Below are positions 1 to 4,843 of a stretch of 26,665 bases of DNA, one piece after another; position 1 is the stretch's first letter; every line of letters begins with the position of its first letter. The notes beneath the pieces are model-generated. The model ran no database searches and was not told the origin of the DNA. It saw only the letters and a program-made list of their open reading frames with translations. The position numbers and the translations under genes are program-made. The DNA comes from a virus, in the IMG/VR virus record IMGVR_UViG_3300006793_000231, positions 1 to 26,665 of that record; one strand, written 5' to 3'.

Positions 1-84
1 AAGGTTGTGGATAGTATAGAGGCATACATGCACCTGCATGGCGTGTCGTTTAGTGAGGCAGTTAAGGAGATAAATAAATTATGA
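1..84 (+). CDS. C-terminal fragment of a probable CHC2 zinc-finger primase-type protein
   Basis: Frame 1 is open from the window edge to TGA at 82-84 and gives 27 residues; the N-terminus lies outside the window. The visible part reads AYMHLHGVSFSEAVKEINKL. This matches the shape of the last helix of CHC2-type primase zinc-binding domains (hydrophobic run, G-x-SF-x-EAV), which in known proteins binds template DNA for primer synthesis. The stop overlaps the next start as ATGA, so the two genes are translationally coupled, and the neighbour is a P-loop ATPase, as expected for a primase-helicase pair. It is the only TGA stop seen in the window. Assignment rests on a short tail and is tentative. 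Confidence 0.5.
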   Translation, partial: KVVDSIEAYMHLHGVSFSEAVKEINKL

Positions 85-1313
85 CACTACCAGACATCAA
101 AAAAGAAATACAGAAGTACCAGTACTTTGACGACACATCAGTCATCGACTTCTCCGTTGCCACTGTCATCGCCAACAGGCTTAAACTAACCGACCCTGTC
201 TGGGCAGTTGTTATCGGTGCGTCTTCTGGTGGTAAGTCGCAAATCCTACGACCCATTGCAGAAGCCAACAAAGATTTTATCAAGCGTGTAGATGACCTTA
301 CCGAGAACACCCTATTGTCTGGCGCTAAAAGCAAGGAGGGTAATACATCACTACTTAAGAACAAGGACGGCAGTAACTGGGCGCAAGGTATGCTTGCTAT
401 TTCCGACCTTACTGTCCTTATGAGCAAGAGTGGTGAAAGTCGCGCGACTATCCTGTCACAGTTCCGTATGCTCTTTGACGGCGAGATGACCAAGTATAGT
501 GGTAACCTCACAGAACCATTGAAGTGGTCTGGCTACTTGGGCGTGATCGCTGGGTCTACACCCTCTATATATGCAACCTTTGAAGAGGTGGCAGACATGG
601 GAGAGCGTTTTATATACTATCGAATGAAAGAGTTTGACGCTAAGAAGGCTACGCACTTGGCGCTAAATCGTGACATTTTTGGTAAAGAGCTAGACGGGCT
701 GTTGGCTGACCTATATAGAGAATACATTGAGGAGGTTGTTAAGTCGCATGTTGATGTACACGTTGAGTTAGATGAATCCGTAGTACAGCGCATAATACAG
801 GTGGCTACCTTCGCTGAAACAGTGCGTACAGCTTCCCACAAGGAATGGAATGGAGATATTGACCGACTGCCTGTGCCTGCCTACCCTATGCGTGTGGCGT
901 TGCAACTAACAGCTATCGCTAAGGCGTTGGCTATCATGCGACATGCCGATACCGGGAGTTATGAGCTTGGCGAGCGTGAGTTGGCAATCATTGACTGGAC
1001 TGGCTACTCGTTGGCTAACGAGGAGAAGCGTGCCTGTCTGCATATACTAGCAGAGCAAGATTTTGAACACGCCGTCACTACCTCGACTATTGCCGATCGC
1101 GTTGGGTTGAAATCCGAGATAATACAAACAATACTCCAGAACCTTTCGGCTGTTGGAGTTGTTGTTCGTGGCGGTGGCGGTGGTATGGACTCGATGTCAT
1201 GGTCTTTCAAGAATAAAGACGATTATGCGGTTGTACGGCGTATAGAATCCGTGACAGTGACTGACAATATAGAAAGTCGTGACGCGACTGTTGAAGAAGA
1301 TGTCGAGTTTTAG
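81..1313 (+). CDS. P-loop ATPase with C-terminal winged helix, probable replicative helicase-like protein
   Basis: A 410-residue protein. A Walker A motif (GASSGGKS, residues 46-53) follows a hydrophobic strand, and a Walker B-like strand ends at D109 (LAISDLT). A sensor-like strand GVIAGSTPS follows at roughly 155-165. Residues about 315-375 look like a winged helix-turn-helix (TIADRVGLKSEIIQTILQNL), then a glycine run. The order AAA-type core then winged helix recalls MCM-like and phage primase/helicase ATPases that unwind DNA at the fork; the exact family is not identified. The start is fixed by the ATGA overlap with the primase fragment and by AAGGAG at 64-69. The last residues, EEDVEF, resemble an SSB-type acidic tip and recur at the end of the small protein at 4548-4721. 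The stop overlaps the convergent gene at 1310-1411 by 4 bases. Confidence 0.7.
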   Translation: MTLPDIKKEIQKYQYFDDTSVIDFSVATVIANRLKLTDPVWAVVIGASSGGKSQILRPIAEANKDFIKRVDDLTENTLLSGAKSKEGNTSLLKNKDGSNWAQGMLAISDLTVLMSKSGESRATILSQFRMLFDGEMTKYSGNLTEPLKWSGYLGVIAGSTPSIYATFEEVADMGERFIYYRMKEFDAKKATHLALNRDIFGKELDGLLADLYREYIEEVVKSHVDVHVELDESVVQRIIQVATFAETVRTASHKEWNGDIDRLPVPAYPMRVALQLTAIAKALAIMRHADTGSYELGERELAIIDWTGYSLANEEKRACLHILAEQDFEHAVTTSTIADRVGLKSEIIQTILQNLSAVGVVVRGGGGGMDSMSWSFKNKDDYAVVRRIESVTVTDNIESRDATVEEDVEF

Positions 1314-1411
1314 TCAAGCAATCTCGATGTATAAGGGTTTTCATTATTAAGTGGGGCGTCCATTAGGTCGTCTTTTTGTAGTTTCCTACCCATTCTTTTT
1401 TCTCGTTTCAT
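1310..1411 (-). CDS. 33-aa hypothetical protein, last gene of the minus-strand block
   Basis: A short, basic-then-neutral ORF beginning MKREKRMGRKLQKDD. It is kept because its start context (CAATTAAATAGATAGTAATATGAAA) is almost the same as that of the preceding gene in the block (start at 1607), and it sits four bases after that gene's stop. Its stop overlaps the stop of the convergent ATPase gene. No known domain is recognisable. It could be chance, given its length; the conserved start context is the main support. Confidence 0.4.
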   Translation of the reverse strand: MKREKRMGRKLQKDDLMDAPLNNENPYTSRLLD

Positions 1412-1415
1412 ATTA

Positions 1416-1607
1416 CTATCTATTTAATTGTTGATCGGTCACATTAATACGCCTGATCCAATTGGCGAAATCATTAAAGTCAAAGCCGTTTTCATCTACC
1501 TTTCTTCTATATTCATGTGTTTGACTTCTAAACTCCGTCAATAGTTCCCATAATAATTCTTTCATTTCACCTAAGTCTCTTTCTGATGGTTGTGTTGTGT
1601 GTTTCAT
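1416..1607 (-). CDS. 63-aa hypothetical protein
   Basis: A charged, mostly helical small protein (ERDLGEMKELLWELLTEF in the first third, then a DFNDFANWIRRI segment). It lies 8 bases after the helix-turn-helix gene at 1616-1969 and 4 bases before the gene at 1310-1411, so it is probably co-transcribed. The start lacks a Shine-Dalgarno sequence and follows an A/T tract shared with its downstream neighbour. It ends in TAG, whereas the rest of the minus-strand block ends in TAA. I do not recognise a family. Small early phage proteins of this kind often bind host proteins, but nothing in the sequence shows that here. Confidence 0.6.
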   Translation of the reverse strand: MKHTTQPSERDLGEMKELLWELLTEFRSQTHEYRRKVDENGFDFNDFANWIRRINVTDQQLNR

Positions 1608-1615
1608 ATTACTAT

Positions 1616-1969
1616 TTATTTAATTGTTAATCGTGGTCGCCCTTGGTGCGGTAGTACGGCGTATCCTGCCTTGCGTAGCTTTGCCACCCACCTGTTCACT
1701 GTTATAGGCGTTCGGTTGTAGCGCTTGGCGATCTGCGCGTAGGTCATGTGCTGTTCGTTTATAAGGGGTATGATGTCTGTTAGTTTCATGTCAATAACAT
1801 GATTGATTAAGTCAACAAGATCTTCTACTGCTTTTATTCTTTGCTTTAATCTCTCATCATCTGCCTTAATTGGATTAAATTCTTCTGTGGGATTAAATTT
1901 GTTTGCGTTCTTTAATGATTTTTTAGCTTGTGTTATTACTTCTGTCACATTGTCTTGATTGATTTTCAT
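1616..1969 (-). CDS. Helix-turn-helix protein, probable phage regulator
   Basis: A 117-residue protein. The N-terminal 75 residues are charged and probably helical. The C-terminal 43 residues form a clear helix-turn-helix of the Mor/resolvase-like class: MTYAQIAKRYNRTPITVNRW, then a basic stretch ending QGRPRLTIK. Y-A-Q-I-A-x-R-Y then T-x-x-T-V-x-R-W is the usual spacing of helix 2 and the recognition helix. It presumably binds DNA and could regulate the early/late switch or the block itself; the target is unknown. Its start overlaps the upstream stop by one base (TAATG), which indicates translational coupling. It is the only protein in the minus-strand block with a recognisable DNA-binding fold. 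Confidence 0.7.
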   Translation of the reverse strand: MKINQDNVTEVITQAKKSLKNANKFNPTEEFNPIKADDERLKQRIKAVEDLVDLINHVIDMKLTDIIPLINEQHMTYAQIAKRYNRTPITVNRWVAKLRKAGYAVLPHQGRPRLTIK

Positions 1970-2157
1970 TATAGTTTATCGTTATCGGCGTGCTTGATAT
2001 ATGTCACATCATCATCACGATCTGTGATTGATAAATACTCTATCAATAGCTGATTAGCTTTGATTAGCAGATCTTCTACTTTTTCTTTGTCCTCATGTTG
2101 CTCGTTAAAGCGCTCGAAATAAAGGGACGTGTCCTTGCGTAGTTGTCTAATGTTCAT
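1969..2157 (-). CDS. 62-aa acidic hypothetical protein
   Basis: A charged helical protein (RQLRKDTSLYFERFNEQHED, then a heptad-like KVEDLLIKANQLLIEYL stretch) ending in an Asp-rich tail. It is separated by 5 bases from the upstream gene and overlaps the downstream helix-turn-helix gene by one base (TAATG). There is no Shine-Dalgarno sequence; the start is preceded by ACTTATAATAACC. No family is recognised. Coupling to the regulator gene may mean that the two proteins act together, but that is only context. Confidence 0.6.
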   Translation of the reverse strand: MNIRQLRKDTSLYFERFNEQHEDKEKVEDLLIKANQLLIEYLSITDRDDDVTYIKHADNDKL

Positions 2158-2162
2158 GGTTA

Positions 2163-2342
2163 TTATAAGTTATCTAGGTGTCTGATAAATTTTATCTCTA
2201 TATCCATTTTAGGCTTGTCTTTTCCTTGTCGCCAAATGTCTGTGCCGTCTTCTTCTTCGTCCAAAAGAAAGAAGCCCTGTTCGGTAAGAAAGATATATGT
2301 TTCTTTTAACTTCTCTGCATACTGTTTATTTGATTCGTCCAT
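2163..2342 (-). CDS. 59-aa hypothetical protein
   Basis: A small protein starting MDESNKQYAEKLKETYIFLT with a central acidic patch (LLDEEEDGTDIW) and a basic C-terminal third. It starts one base after the stop of the gene at 2344-2478, in the sequence ACAATTAATATGG, and ends 5 bases before the next start. This packing and shared start context argue that it is real despite its length. The plus-strand frame at 2143-2358 is open over the same bases but has no gene-like context, so the minus strand is preferred. No family is recognised. Confidence 0.55.
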   Translation of the reverse strand: MDESNKQYAEKLKETYIFLTEQGFFLLDEEEDGTDIWRQGKDKPKMDIEIKFIRHLDNL

Positions 2343-2343
2343 A

Positions 2344-2478
2344 TTAATTGTTTGTTAATTGTTTGATAATCTCGTTTATGGTCATCTTTTTTCCTTTATA
2401 ATCAGCTATTACACCTCCAAAACCATTCTTTGCAAGATCTTTGAGTGTAGATAGATATATTTGTTGTTCTTTTGTCAT
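2344..2478 (-). CDS. 44-aa hypothetical protein
   Basis: Begins MTKEQQIYLSTLKDLAKNGF, followed by GGVIADYKGKKMTINE and a short helical end. The alternation of a helix, a Gly-Gly turn and a strand-like VIADYKG suggests a small compact fold. It starts one base after the previous stop (TAACATG) in an AACAATTAAC context and is followed one base later by the next start. No known domain. Included because the tandem stop/start packing on both sides is regular. Confidence 0.5.
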   Translation of the reverse strand: MTKEQQIYLSTLKDLAKNGFGGVIADYKGKKMTINEIIKQLTNN

Positions 2479-2479
2479 G

Positions 2480-2602
2480 TTAATTGTTTGTTATCGCTGT
2501 TAATGCCTCGCCTAGCGCCTTGTCTAGGTCATAGTCTTGGTGTACCGACAGGGTTTTGCGTACTGTGATGTACCAGATGTTTTGTATTTTATAGATGTGC
2601 AT
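2480..2602 (-). CDS. 40-aa hypothetical protein
   Basis: Begins MHIYKIQNIWYITVRKTLSV, a strand-rich N-terminus, then an amphipathic helix (DYDLDKALGEALTAI). The strand-strand-helix pattern resembles many tiny phage proteins of unknown role. It starts 4 bases after the stop at 2607 and ends one base before the next start. No Shine-Dalgarno sequence. No family recognised. Confidence 0.5.
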   Translation of the reverse strand: MHIYKIQNIWYITVRKTLSVHQDYDLDKALGEALTAITNN

Positions 2603-2606
2603 GGTG

Positions 2607-2867
2607 TTATATTGTTATTTCGTGCTGACAATTGTCGCAATGGATTGTGATTTCTTCGTCTGCCTCCTGTAAATAGTCTAATAACGCCAGTATGCCGTTG
2701 ATAGACTCCACCGCTGTGTTTTCTCCTGCATTAAGAGGGTTGTCTTTCTTGTATCGGTCGACTGCCTCTCTGATTTTGTTTTGTATTTTTTCATGTTTAA
2801 TAGTGGTTATCGCCAATATTCTCTGATAATATGTCAATTGTCTTGGGTTCGCTCCTATGTCCGTCAA
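2607..2867 (-). CDS. Small protein with a C-terminal CxxC motif; start uncertain
   Basis: As read from the ATG at 2867 it has 86 residues, but that start lies 71 bases inside the upstream gene (2797-3003), deeper than any other overlap in the block. No other in-frame ATG exists; a TTG near 2818 (LAITTIKHEK...) would cut the overlap to about 22 bases. The central part is helical (IQNKIREAVDRYKKD; ESINGILALLDYLQEADEE). The C-terminus is ITIHCDNCQHEITI, a single CxxC plus His that could form half of a zinc site. A competing 38-codon ORF starts at the ATG just after the upstream stop in another frame, but its product looks less protein-like. Function unknown. Confidence 0.5.
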   Translation of the reverse strand: MTDIGANPRQLTYYQRILAITTIKHEKIQNKIREAVDRYKKDNPLNAGENTAVESINGILALLDYLQEADEEITIHCDNCQHEITI

Positions 2868-3003
2868 TCATAATATATGCTGTGCCGTCCAGTTGGTGTT
2901 GTACTGTTAGCCGTTGAAAGCTATCAGGGTTCGTGTAGAGTTCTGCCTGTACCTCTTTATCCTCCACTTTCTCCAGTGCTGTTATTAGTTGTGCTATTGT
3001 CAT
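2797..3003 (-). CDS. 68-aa hypothetical protein
   Basis: Begins MTIAQLITALEKVEDKEVQA and continues with strand-like segments (RLTVQHQLDGTAYIMIDG). The start MTIAQLITALEKV and the following acidic turn resemble small phage proteins that begin with a helix used for dimerisation, but no family can be named. Start and stop spacing (2 bases after the upstream stop) fits the operon. The start follows ATATAAAC without a Shine-Dalgarno sequence. Confidence 0.6.
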   Translation of the reverse strand: MTIAQLITALEKVEDKEVQAELYTNPDSFQRLTVQHQLDGTAYIMIDGHRSEPKTIDILSENIGDNHY

Positions 3004-3005
3004 GT

Positions 3006-3134
3006 TTATATGAATTTAATGGTTAGTAATACCAAGGCAAGGGCGACTATGAATAGTGCCATAGCTGTGATGTCCGTTGCTATCTTGGCGTGGCGCTTGC
3101 GCCTGAATTGCTTGTATAGTTGCGAGTGTTGCAT
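3006..3134 (-). CDS. 42-aa single-span membrane protein
   Basis: A basic N-terminal half (KQFRRKRHAK, residues 8-17) is followed by one strongly hydrophobic segment (ITAMALFIVALALVLLTIKF, about residues 22-41). This predicts one membrane helix with the positive N-terminus inside the cell. It starts 2 bases after the upstream stop and ends 2 bases before the next start, so it fits the operon exactly. Similar small membrane proteins in phage early regions act in superinfection exclusion or on host envelope functions; a role is not shown here. The coding sequence contains GGCGCTTGCGCC, part of a recurrent 10-mer (see findings). Confidence 0.55.
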   Translation of the reverse strand: MQHSQLYKQFRRKRHAKIATDITAMALFIVALALVLLTIKFI

Positions 3135-3136
3135 GG

Positions 3137-3391
3137 TTATATTGCATTATTAAGGATATCTAATAATCGTTTGAAGTCTGATTGTTGCTGTTCGTTGCCG
3201 TGATTGTTGACTTGGTCGTCAACAGTTTCCATAATTGCGTGCTTGAAACCCTCGCAAATATCCCAAGTACCGCAAAAATAGTTCATAGCTTTCTCCAACA
3301 CTTTCATACTTTCATCACTATTTTCCATTTCTGAAAGTGTGTTGTGGATTTCATCTTGTAAGTTCTCTAGTGGTGTATGTTCTTGTTGCAT
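3137..3391 (-). CDS. 84-aa acidic hypothetical protein
   Basis: A helical, acidic protein (ENLQDEIHNTLSEMENSDES, then EKAMNYFCGTWDICEGF, ending FKRLLDILNNAI) with two cysteines seven positions apart. It is the second gene of the block, 47 bases after the first, and the next gene starts 2 bases after its stop. No Shine-Dalgarno sequence; the start follows AATTAAATAACACC. No domain is recognised. Confidence 0.6.
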   Translation of the reverse strand: MQQEHTPLENLQDEIHNTLSEMENSDESMKVLEKAMNYFCGTWDICEGFKHAIMETVDDQVNNHGNEQQQSDFKRLLDILNNAI

Positions 3392-3438
3392 GGTGTTATT
3401 TAATTAGATTGATAAATTTCGCAATGTAAAAACCGCTT

Positions 3439-3801
3439 TTATTCCTCCTCCTCTAATGTCTCCATTAGTGTGTTGTAGTCCTCTCTTAACTGTTCCTCGT
3501 GCCAGAAGTATAAATCGCTCATCATCATTTCAATGATTGATTTCTTTGGCTCGTACTCTCCAACAATTTCAAGAGTTAGCTCATGTGCGTCTGGTGTGTC
3601 GCCCCATTCCTTTATAATGTCGTGATTATATACAGGTACTCGTCCGTCTGCGTACTCTGATATATAGTCCTCCAGATCTTTGACTGTCTTGTCGCCGTAT
3701 AAGTAGCCTTCAATAAAGTATATTAGTTCGTCTTTATCGTTTAGCCCTTTGATATTTTCAATCACTTTTGTGATACGCTCGATTTCTTTTTTGTTTTCCA
3801 T
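3439..3801 (-). CDS. 120-aa strongly acidic protein, first gene of the minus-strand block
   Basis: Glu/Asp-rich throughout, ending in ETLEEEE. It has helical segments (KKEIERITKVIENIKGL; DELIYFIEGYLYGDKTVKDL) and a tyrosine/tryptophan-containing C-terminal half (MMMSDLYFWHEEQLREDY). Its acidity and position as the first gene after a strong promoter resemble DNA-mimic or host-takeover proteins of other phages, but no specific family is recognisable and the comparison is only by composition. The mRNA would begin about 43 bases upstream with a hairpin (3827-3842). No Shine-Dalgarno sequence. Confidence 0.65.
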   Translation of the reverse strand: MENKKEIERITKVIENIKGLNDKDELIYFIEGYLYGDKTVKDLEDYISEYADGRVPVYNHDIIKEWGDTPDAHELTLEIVGEYEPKKSIIEMMMSDLYFWHEEQLREDYNTLMETLEEEE

Positions 3802-3826
3802 GTTATATGTTGTTAGTTGTTAGTAT

Positions 3827-3842
3827 GACCAGTTGCCTGATC
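3827..3842 (-). promoter_or_regulatory. 5'-end hairpin with GCAA tetraloop in the minus-strand leader
   Basis: Read on the minus strand, GATCAG-GCAA-CTGGTC forms a 6-bp stem with one G-U pair and a GNRA-type loop. It begins within about 1-3 bases of the transcription start predicted from the promoter at 3851-3878. Hairpins at the extreme 5' end are known to protect mRNAs from decay, so this may stabilise the early transcript. Confidence 0.4.
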
Positions 3843-3850
3843 TGTATTAA

Positions 3851-3878
3851 AGTGTATCAAATACCATATCATTGTCAA
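3851..3878 (-). promoter_or_regulatory. Sigma70-type promoter of the minus-strand gene block
   Basis: On the minus strand, TTGACA (3878-3873) and TACACT (3856-3851) are 16 bases apart. The -35 box is a perfect consensus. The predicted start, near 3844, gives a leader of about 43 bases before the ATG at 3801. It is the only good promoter found for the twelve small genes. Confidence 0.6.
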
Positions 3879-3897
3879 GTACTTTTGATCGACTGAC

Positions 3898-3906
3898 TGT
3901 GGATAA
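3898..3906 (-). promoter_or_regulatory. DnaA-box-like site
   Basis: TGTGGATAA is the exact complement of the classic TTATCCACA DnaA box. A single perfect 9-mer could occur by chance about once or less in a window this size, but it lies in the only large gap, next to repeats and A/T-rich DNA. A replication origin is possible. Confidence 0.35.
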
Positions 3907-3977
3907 CTATTGAGGGGCAGAATGGGTCGCTTTTCTTGACAGGTGCGTTGGTTCTGTGTTGTATTGGTGTTCGTGTC

Positions 3978-4108
3978 TTGACTTTTTCTCTTGACAGGTG
4001 TACCATTAGGGGGCTAGACCCCCCACACGGGGAGGTCGCCTCCGAATGGCGACGATATTGTATAATATGTTGTTGTTTATAGCCCTCTTTTGAGGGTTTT
4101 CTCTTTTT
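3978..4108 (+). ncRNA. Candidate structured small RNA or attenuator ending at an intrinsic terminator
   Basis: TTGACT (3978-3983), 17 bases, then TACCAT (4001-4006) could start a transcript near 4013. A chain of overlapping stems follows: GGGGG/CCCCC (4009-4023), ACCCCCC/GGGGAGGT (4018-4036, one mismatch), GGAGG/CCTCC (4031-4043) and GTCGCC/GGCGAC (4035-4053). Neighbouring stems exclude each other. The transcript would stop at 4097-4108. No gene lies upstream on this strand except one 2.6 kb away beyond a convergent block, so the terminator probably serves a local RNA. Promoter strength and RNA limits are guesses. Confidence 0.3.
4081..4108 (+). terminator. Rho-independent terminator
   Basis: CCCTC (4083-4087), loop TTTT, GAGGG (4092-4096), extended by a G-U and an A-T pair, then TTTTCTCTTTTT. 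The T-tract is only on the plus strand, so it ends plus-strand transcription. Confidence 0.7.
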
Positions 4109-4172
4109 GATGGCTAATATAAAGGCTCGTTTGGCTTGTGTTTTGTGTGTTTTGATAGTTTTGTAGGCTCTT

Positions 4173-4270
4173 TCGTATTAAATAATATACGATTTTTTTA
4201 TGCTAACGGAAAAATGGACTGTTTCACCTTAAATAGCGTTGTTTGTCAATTGCTATAAAATATACGATTT
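4173..4270. repeat. Repeated ATACGA half-sites, candidate operator
   Basis: TCGTAT (4173-4178) and ATACGA (4187-4192) form an inverted pair 8 bases apart. AATATACGATTT occurs at 4184-4195 and again at 4259-4270. A degenerate TTACGA (4303-4308) overlaps the predicted start site of the next gene. That gene encodes a likely ribbon-helix-helix protein, and such proteins bind repeated short half-sites, so autoregulation is plausible but unproven. Confidence 0.35.
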
Positions 4271-4293
4271 GATATTATGTAGGGTATTATTGG

Positions 4294-4302
4294 TGGTATA
4301 AA
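4294..4302 (+). promoter_or_regulatory. Extended -10 promoter (TGG-TATAAA)
   Basis: TGGTATAAA followed by TTACGATAAT and the ATG at 4313. No -35 box is seen at 16-18 bases, as is usual for extended -10 promoters. The predicted start near 4309 leaves a leader of about 4 bases. Confidence 0.5.
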
Positions 4303-4312
4303 TTACGATAAT

Positions 4313-4555
4313 ATGAAAAATAAAAGAGTGGAGATCATGTTAGACGAGAATAATAAGCAAAGGATTAAGTCGATGGCGGTTCTTGCTTTTGAGCTTGGTA
4401 AGACTAATAATAAGACTGTTAGCGCGCTTGTTAGAGAATATCTTATTCCAAAAGGTGAAAAGGCACTGGAGAAGGAGAGGCAATTGTCGCTGATTGCCGA
4501 TAAGGAGGAGAGAAGGGCAAAATTTTTAGCTTATCAACAAAAAAATCATGGATAA
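4313..4555 (+). CDS. Probable ribbon-helix-helix transcriptional regulator
   Basis: An 80-residue protein. It begins with a strand-like KNKRVEIMLDENNKQRIKSM and a second helix TVSALVREYLIPKG, the pattern of the CopG/Arc ribbon-helix-helix fold (beta strand, helix A, turn, helix B with S-x-x-V-R-E). A 10-residue insert between the helices (FELGKTNNK) is longer than usual. The C-terminal third is a charged coiled-coil-like helix (EKERQLSLIADKEERRAKFL). Such proteins bind DNA as dimers and often repress their own promoter; repeated half-sites lie upstream. The last 8 bases overlap the next start. Its place at the left end of the plus-strand late genes would suit a control role. Confidence 0.6.
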   Translation: MKNKRVEIMLDENNKQRIKSMAVLAFELGKTNNKTVSALVREYLIPKGEKALEKERQLSLIADKEERRAKFLAYQQKNHG

Positions 4556-4721
4556 ATTATATAGGTTTATAGTTATATTGGAGGAGGACAAGTTTAATGA
4601 CATGAATAGTATTCTAGCAAAATCAAATTGGAATACTGCCGAGGAGTTGTTATTAAATGAGCTTATCCCTTTAGGTTTAGAGAAATATAGAACCTCTATT
4701 GAGGACGATGTAGAGTTTTAG
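4548..4721 (+). CDS. 57-aa small protein, possible second ribbon-helix-helix-like partner
   Basis: Starts MDKLYRFIVILEEDKFNDMN with a strand-like beginning and then two helices (SILAKSNWNTAEELLLNELI and a short PLGLEKY). The layout strand, helix, turn, helix with LIP-x-G-x-EK echoes the preceding protein (YLIPKGEKAL against ELIPLGLEKY), so it may be a diverged paralogue. The genes overlap by 8 bases, which suggests coupling and perhaps a heteromer. The C-terminus, EDDVEF, is nearly the same as the end of the ATPase at 81-1313. A hairpin terminator follows at 4781-4823. Confidence 0.55.
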   Translation: MDKLYRFIVILEEDKFNDMNSILAKSNWNTAEELLLNELIPLGLEKYRTSIEDDVEF

Positions 4722-4734
4722 AGGATAAGGCACA

Positions 4735-4800
4735 AGGCGCAAGGACACCAGACAACAGGCGCAAGATCACCAGACAACAGGCGCAAGAACACTAGCACAA
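4735..4800 (+). repeat. Three tandem 22-bp repeats upstream of the candidate small terminase
   Basis: Copies at 4735-4756, 4757-4778 and 4779-4800 share the start AGGCGCAAG and a central CACCAGACAAC (CACTAGCACAA in copy three). Copies one and two differ at two positions. There are no spacers, so this is not a CRISPR array. Terminase small subunits of phages such as lambda and SPP1 bind repeats near their own genes, so a packaging-start (pac/cos) role is a reasonable guess. The third copy also forms the left arm of a terminator hairpin. Confidence 0.6.
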
Positions 4801-4823
4801 GGTGACTTGCGCTTTTGTCTTTT
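4781..4823 (+). terminator. Probable intrinsic terminator built from the third repeat
   Basis: GCGCAAG (4781-4787) pairs with CTTGCGC (4806-4812); CAC and GTG can pair inside the 18-base loop. TTTTGTCTTTT follows directly. It would end the transcript of the two small genes at 4313-4721. The right arm also supplies the TTGCGC box of the next promoter. Confidence 0.5.
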
Positions 4824-4835
4824 GTAGGGTAGAAT
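4807..4835 (+). promoter_or_regulatory. Sigma70-type promoter TTGCGC-17-TAGAAT
   Basis: TTGCGC (4807-4812) and TAGAAT (4830-4835) are 17 bases apart. The sequence GGTAGAATTAGTAC matches the GGTATAATTA pattern seen before other late genes. The predicted start near 4842 is about 2 bases before the chosen ATG at 4844. Confidence 0.5.
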
Positions 4836-4843
4836 TAGTACAA

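Larger units (their letters stand above)
3802..4312. other. 511-base regulatory gap between divergent transcription units
   Basis: No convincing gene lies here. Reading left to right it holds the leader and promoter of the minus-strand block, a DnaA-box-like site, two copies of TCTTGACAGGTG (3934-3945 and 3989-4000) with a third TCTTGAC between them, a chain of overlapping hairpins (4009-4053), a plus-strand intrinsic terminator (4081-4108), an A/T-rich stretch with repeated ATACGA half-sites (4173-4308), and the promoter of the gene at 4313. The combination would suit a replication origin, a small-RNA gene, or both. Confidence 0.6.

Noticed and set aside
81-1313. Recoding of TGA (genetic code 4 or 25)
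   Set aside because: Long genes have no in-frame TGA, Trp is encoded by TGG, and reading through the TGA at 82-84 gives an out-of-frame product.
2143-2358. 71-aa plus-strand ORF
   Set aside because: Opposite to a tightly packed minus-strand gene with regular junctions; Ser/Lys/Cys-rich product without gene context.
4046-4093. 15-codon leader peptide running into the terminator
   Set aside because: It could be an attenuator peptide (hydrophobic, stop inside the hairpin), but no structural gene follows directly and the length is within chance.
4109-4165. 18-codon ORF just after the terminator
   Set aside because: Low-complexity hydrophobic reading of T-rich DNA, no promoter or start context.
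4735-4800. CRISPR array
   Set aside because: The 22-bp units are contiguous with no unique spacers, and no cas gene is near.
4802-4843. Upstream start of the DUF5681-type gene (14 extra residues)
   Set aside because: It would start inside the terminator hairpin and before the predicted promoter; the extra residues are unlike the family.
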